Below are positions 31,696-33,562 of a stretch of DNA of 33,562 bases, piece by piece; the first letter of the stretch is position 1, and each line of letters opens with the position of its first letter. The translations under genes were made by a program, and so were the position numbers. The notes under the pieces are model-generated. The model saw nothing but the letters and a program-made list of their open reading frames with translations, had not been told where the DNA came from and ran no database searches. Source of the DNA: Alphaproteobacteria bacterium 65-37 (lineage in GTDB: Bacteria > Pseudomonadota > Alphaproteobacteria > Reyranellales > Reyranellaceae); NCBI GenBank assembly GCA_001897995.1, contig MKRV01000108.1, positions 1 through 33,562 on the forward strand. The letters run 5' to 3'.

Positions 31696-32115
31696 TTAGG
31701 CGATGACCGTTGCAGTCATCCAGAACTTTCGACGTCGGGCACGGCGGCGGGCCTCGTCTTCGCCATCGTAGTGATGCAGCGGCGGCGCGGGGTCGAAGGT
31801 GTCGCTGATATCGAGCGAGTTGACGTTGACGATACCGATCGCCTTGCCGTCGTCAGCCATGACGGCGCCGACATAGGCGCCGCACTTGGCGCAGAGCAGA
31901 TAATCGGTGATGCCGAGGCCGAAGCGATAGCGCGACAGGGCGCCGGATGCGGCACGGAATTCGACCGATCCTGCGGGATCGCCCAGGGTGCGCGCGCCAT
32001 GGCGGCGACAGAAGCTGCAGGCGCAACGGCCCACGCGCATTTCCTCGGGTGCCTTGTTGGAGGTGAAAGTGATCTCCACGGCGCCGCAATGGCAGGATCC
32101 AGGGTAGGTCGTCAT
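31696..32115 (-). CDS. GFA-family (glutathione-dependent formaldehyde-activating enzyme-like) zinc protein
   Basis: A 139-residue Mss4-like zinc-binding domain. Cysteines are Cys8 and Cys10 (GSCHCGAV), Cys31, Cys33 and Cys36 (CACSFCRRHG), and Cys75 and Cys78 (LLCAKCGAY), the GFA arrangement. Some family members assist S-hydroxymethylglutathione formation; most are uncharacterised. It lies inside the sugar-acid operon, between glycerate kinase (4-base ATGA overlap at 32112-32115) and otnK, an unexpected companion. The C-terminus is very basic (RRRARRRKFW). Confidence 0.87.
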   Translation of the reverse strand: MTTYPGSCHCGAVEITFTSNKAPEEMRVGRCACSFCRRHGARTLGDPAGSVEFRAASGALSRYRFGLGITDYLLCAKCGAYVGAVMADDGKAIGIVNVNSLDISDTFDPAPPLHHYDGEDEARRRARRRKFWMTATVIA

Positions 32116-33404
32116 GATCCGATGGGGGTGGGCGCAATCAAGGTGGCTCTGAAATCGTTGACGTTGGTTCGGGTCGGGCCGGTGACGATGCTGTCACCGA
32201 CCAGACCGAAGAATCCGTGCCCGTCATTGTCGTCGAGCATCGCCTGCGGATCATGGCCCTTGGCGCGCGCGCGGGCCAGCGTGTCGGGGCCGAACAGGGC
32301 GCCCGCGATATCCTCGGCGCCATCGACGCCGTCAGTGTCGGCGGCGAGGCCCCAGACACCGGGGGCGCCGTTGGCGGCGATGGCCTCGGCCAGCAGGTAT
32401 TCGACATTGCGGCCGCCGCGGCCCTTGCCGCGTAAGGTGACGGTCGTTTCGCCTCCCGACAGGACCACGACCGGCTTGCCGCCGCGCTTCAGGAGGTCGA
32501 GGGCCTGGCGGGCGTGGGCAACGCCGAGATCGCGCGCTTCGCCTTCGAGATTGTCGCCCAGCATGATCACCTCGCAACCGCGCTGCCGGCCGACCGCGGC
32601 GGCGGCCTCGAGCGAGCGCTGAGGTGTGGCAACCATGATGGTCTCGACTTTGGCCAGCCGAGGGTCGTCGGGCTTGGGCGTTTCCTCGACCTTGCCGGCG
32701 GCGCCGGCCTTCAGGTGTGCGAGGACCGATGCCGGCGGATCGATACGATACTTCGCCAGCACGGCCAGGGCGTCGGCGAACGTCGTCTTGTCGGCAACGG
32801 TCGGGCCGGAGCCGATGACGCCGGGATCATCGTTGGGCACGTCGGAAATCAGCCATGACAGGACGTGCGCAGGTTGCGCAGCGACGGCAAGCCGGCCGCC
32901 CTTGATTGCCGAGAGGTGCTTTCGCACGGTGTTCATTTCGACGATGTTGGCGCCCGACTTCAGCAGGGCACGATTGACGGCTTGCTTGTCCTCCAGGCTC
33001 AGTCCGGGCGGCGGCAGAGACAGCAGGGCGGAGGCGCCGCCGGAGATCAGGCACAGCACGAGGTCGTCTGCCGTGAGGCCCTGCACGCGCTGCAGGATCC
33101 GGGCCGCCGTTTCGCGGCCCCTGGCATCGGGCACCGGATGGGCGGCTTCGACGATTTCGATGCGTTTGCAGGCCTCACCATAGCCGTAGCGGGTCACGAC
33201 CAGCCCCTCGAGCGGATGCGGCCACTGATCCTCGACAGCCTTGGCCATGGCGGCGCTGGCCTTGCCGGCGCCGATGACGACAGTCCTGCCTTTTGGCGGC
33301 TGCAGCTTGGCAATGAAGGGGGCGAGGCAGGTTTCGGGGCGGGCGACGGCAAGGGCGGCGTCGAACATGGCGCGCAGAAGGGCGCGGGCGTCAGCATCTT
33401 TCAT
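32112..33404 (-). CDS. Glycerate 2-kinase (DUF4147/MOFRL, TtuD-type)
   Basis: A 430-residue kinase that makes 2-phosphoglycerate from D-glycerate. The N-terminal DUF4147 half has VVIGAGKASAAMAKAVE (about 42-58), VTRYGYG, AAHPVPDARG, and LISGGASALLSLP. The C-terminal MOFRL half has VVVLSGGETTVTLRGKGRGGRNVEYLL (in two pieces) and ADTDGVDG. It resembles TtuD/GckA. Being first in the operon with otnK/C/I, ltnD and pyk, it links C3 acid metabolism to 2-phosphoglycerate and then pyruvate. The 29-base gap to the divergent gene at 33434 is unusually tight. Confidence 0.93.
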   Translation of the reverse strand: MKDADARALLRAMFDAALAVARPETCLAPFIAKLQPPKGRTVVIGAGKASAAMAKAVEDQWPHPLEGLVVTRYGYGEACKRIEIVEAAHPVPDARGRETAARILQRVQGLTADDLVLCLISGGASALLSLPPPGLSLEDKQAVNRALLKSGANIVEMNTVRKHLSAIKGGRLAVAAQPAHVLSWLISDVPNDDPGVIGSGPTVADKTTFADALAVLAKYRIDPPASVLAHLKAGAAGKVEETPKPDDPRLAKVETIMVATPQRSLEAAAAVGRQRGCEVIMLGDNLEGEARDLGVAHARQALDLLKRGGKPVVVLSGGETTVTLRGKGRGGRNVEYLLAEAIAANGAPGVWGLAADTDGVDGAEDIAGALFGPDTLARARAKGHDPQAMLDDNDGHGFFGLVGDSIVTGPTRTNVNDFRATLIAPTPIGS

Positions 33405-33433
33405 TTGGCCGATCTTCGCACTATAGGGGCGCG

Positions 33434-33562
33434 ATGCAACATTTGCTGGCGTCCGACGACCCGCCGCCCTTTTCCGTCGTCAACGAGAAGGGCAGGGCGC
33501 CTTTGCTGCTGCTTTGCGACCATGCCAGCAAGGCCGTGCCGAAAGCGCTGGGCGATCTCGGT
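33434..33562 (+). CDS. N-formylglutamate amidohydrolase-like protein (5' fragment)
   Basis: First 43 codons; the gene runs off the window. MQHLLASDDPPPFSVVNEKG followed by APLLLLCDHASKAVPKALG shows the family's CDHAS-x-x-xP motif, whose Asp/His pair helps bind the metal. N-formylglutamate deformylase acts in histidine degradation; many homologues have unknown substrates. ATG is preceded by AGGGGCGCG, and its promoter must overlap the start of the divergent glycerate kinase gene. Confidence 0.75.
   Translation, partial: MQHLLASDDPPPFSVVNEKGRAPLLLLCDHASKAVPKALGDLG

Noticed and set aside
1..33562. CRISPR arrays, tRNA or rRNA genes, transposases or phage genes
   Set aside because: I saw no spaced direct-repeat array, no cloverleaf-like gene and no integrase or transposase translation anywhere in the window.

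Overview
The window is a dense, GC-rich, chromosome-like segment that reads as alphaproteobacterial. The evidence is a 41-residue zinc-ligand-free type rpmJ, an alphaproteobacterial-style ClpS, many 4-base ATGA/GTGA gene overlaps, and PotABCD-type transport genes beside aminotransferases. A Reyranella-like or other Rhodospirillales/Hyphomicrobiales member is my guess, with low certainty. I see no tRNA, rRNA, CRISPR array, phage gene, transposase or other mobile element. No gene-free stretch exceeds about 190 bases. Most content is housekeeping and catabolic. I did not find a clearly new defence or mobile system. The less ordinary signals are regulatory repeats, one domain fusion and some unusual gene neighbourhoods.

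Layout. 1-179 is the tail of an ABC transporter ATPase, followed by a REP-like palindromic element (about 224-309). 316-2015 (minus) is a tightly coupled operon of ArsR regulator, SRPBCC/AHSA1 protein and two DUF1801 proteins, with a strong dyad operator at its promoter. 2158-3658 holds a TauD-like dioxygenase and a divergent glutathione S-transferase-like gene. 3823-8185 (plus) carries a small PepSY-like exported protein, an HpaB-type flavin monooxygenase, ClpS, a second REP-like element, an alpha/beta hydrolase, a MaoC-like hydratase and a VOC protein with an extra N-terminal domain.

8214-14274 is a GntR regulator divergent from a class III aminotransferase and a complete spermidine/putrescine-type ABC transporter (ATPase, binding protein, two permeases). 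The shared control region holds a repeated TGTTGTAACA motif. 14347-15881 has a GlcG/HbpS-like protein divergent from a small membrane protein plus MarR regulator. 16055-16180 is rpmJ, with its own sigma70-like promoter, a leader hairpin that looks like an intrinsic terminator, and a strong downstream terminator. 16273-20255 is glcDEF (glycolate oxidase), followed by a TPR protein, a metal-dependent amidohydrolase, a large DUF2339 membrane protein and an overlapping phenylacetate-CoA ligase.

26281-33404 (minus) is one long apparent operon. In transcription order it holds glycerate 2-kinase, a GFA-family zinc protein, otnK, otnC, otnI, ltnD, pyruvate kinase and a small membrane protein. This encodes four-carbon sugar acid (L-threonate/D-tetronate) breakdown to dihydroxyacetone phosphate, plus the glycerate-to-2-phosphoglycerate and PEP-to-pyruvate steps. 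GlcDEF could add glycolate-derived carbon to the same C2/C3 pool, but that link is inference. The window ends in the first 43 codons of an N-formylglutamate amidohydrolase-like gene.
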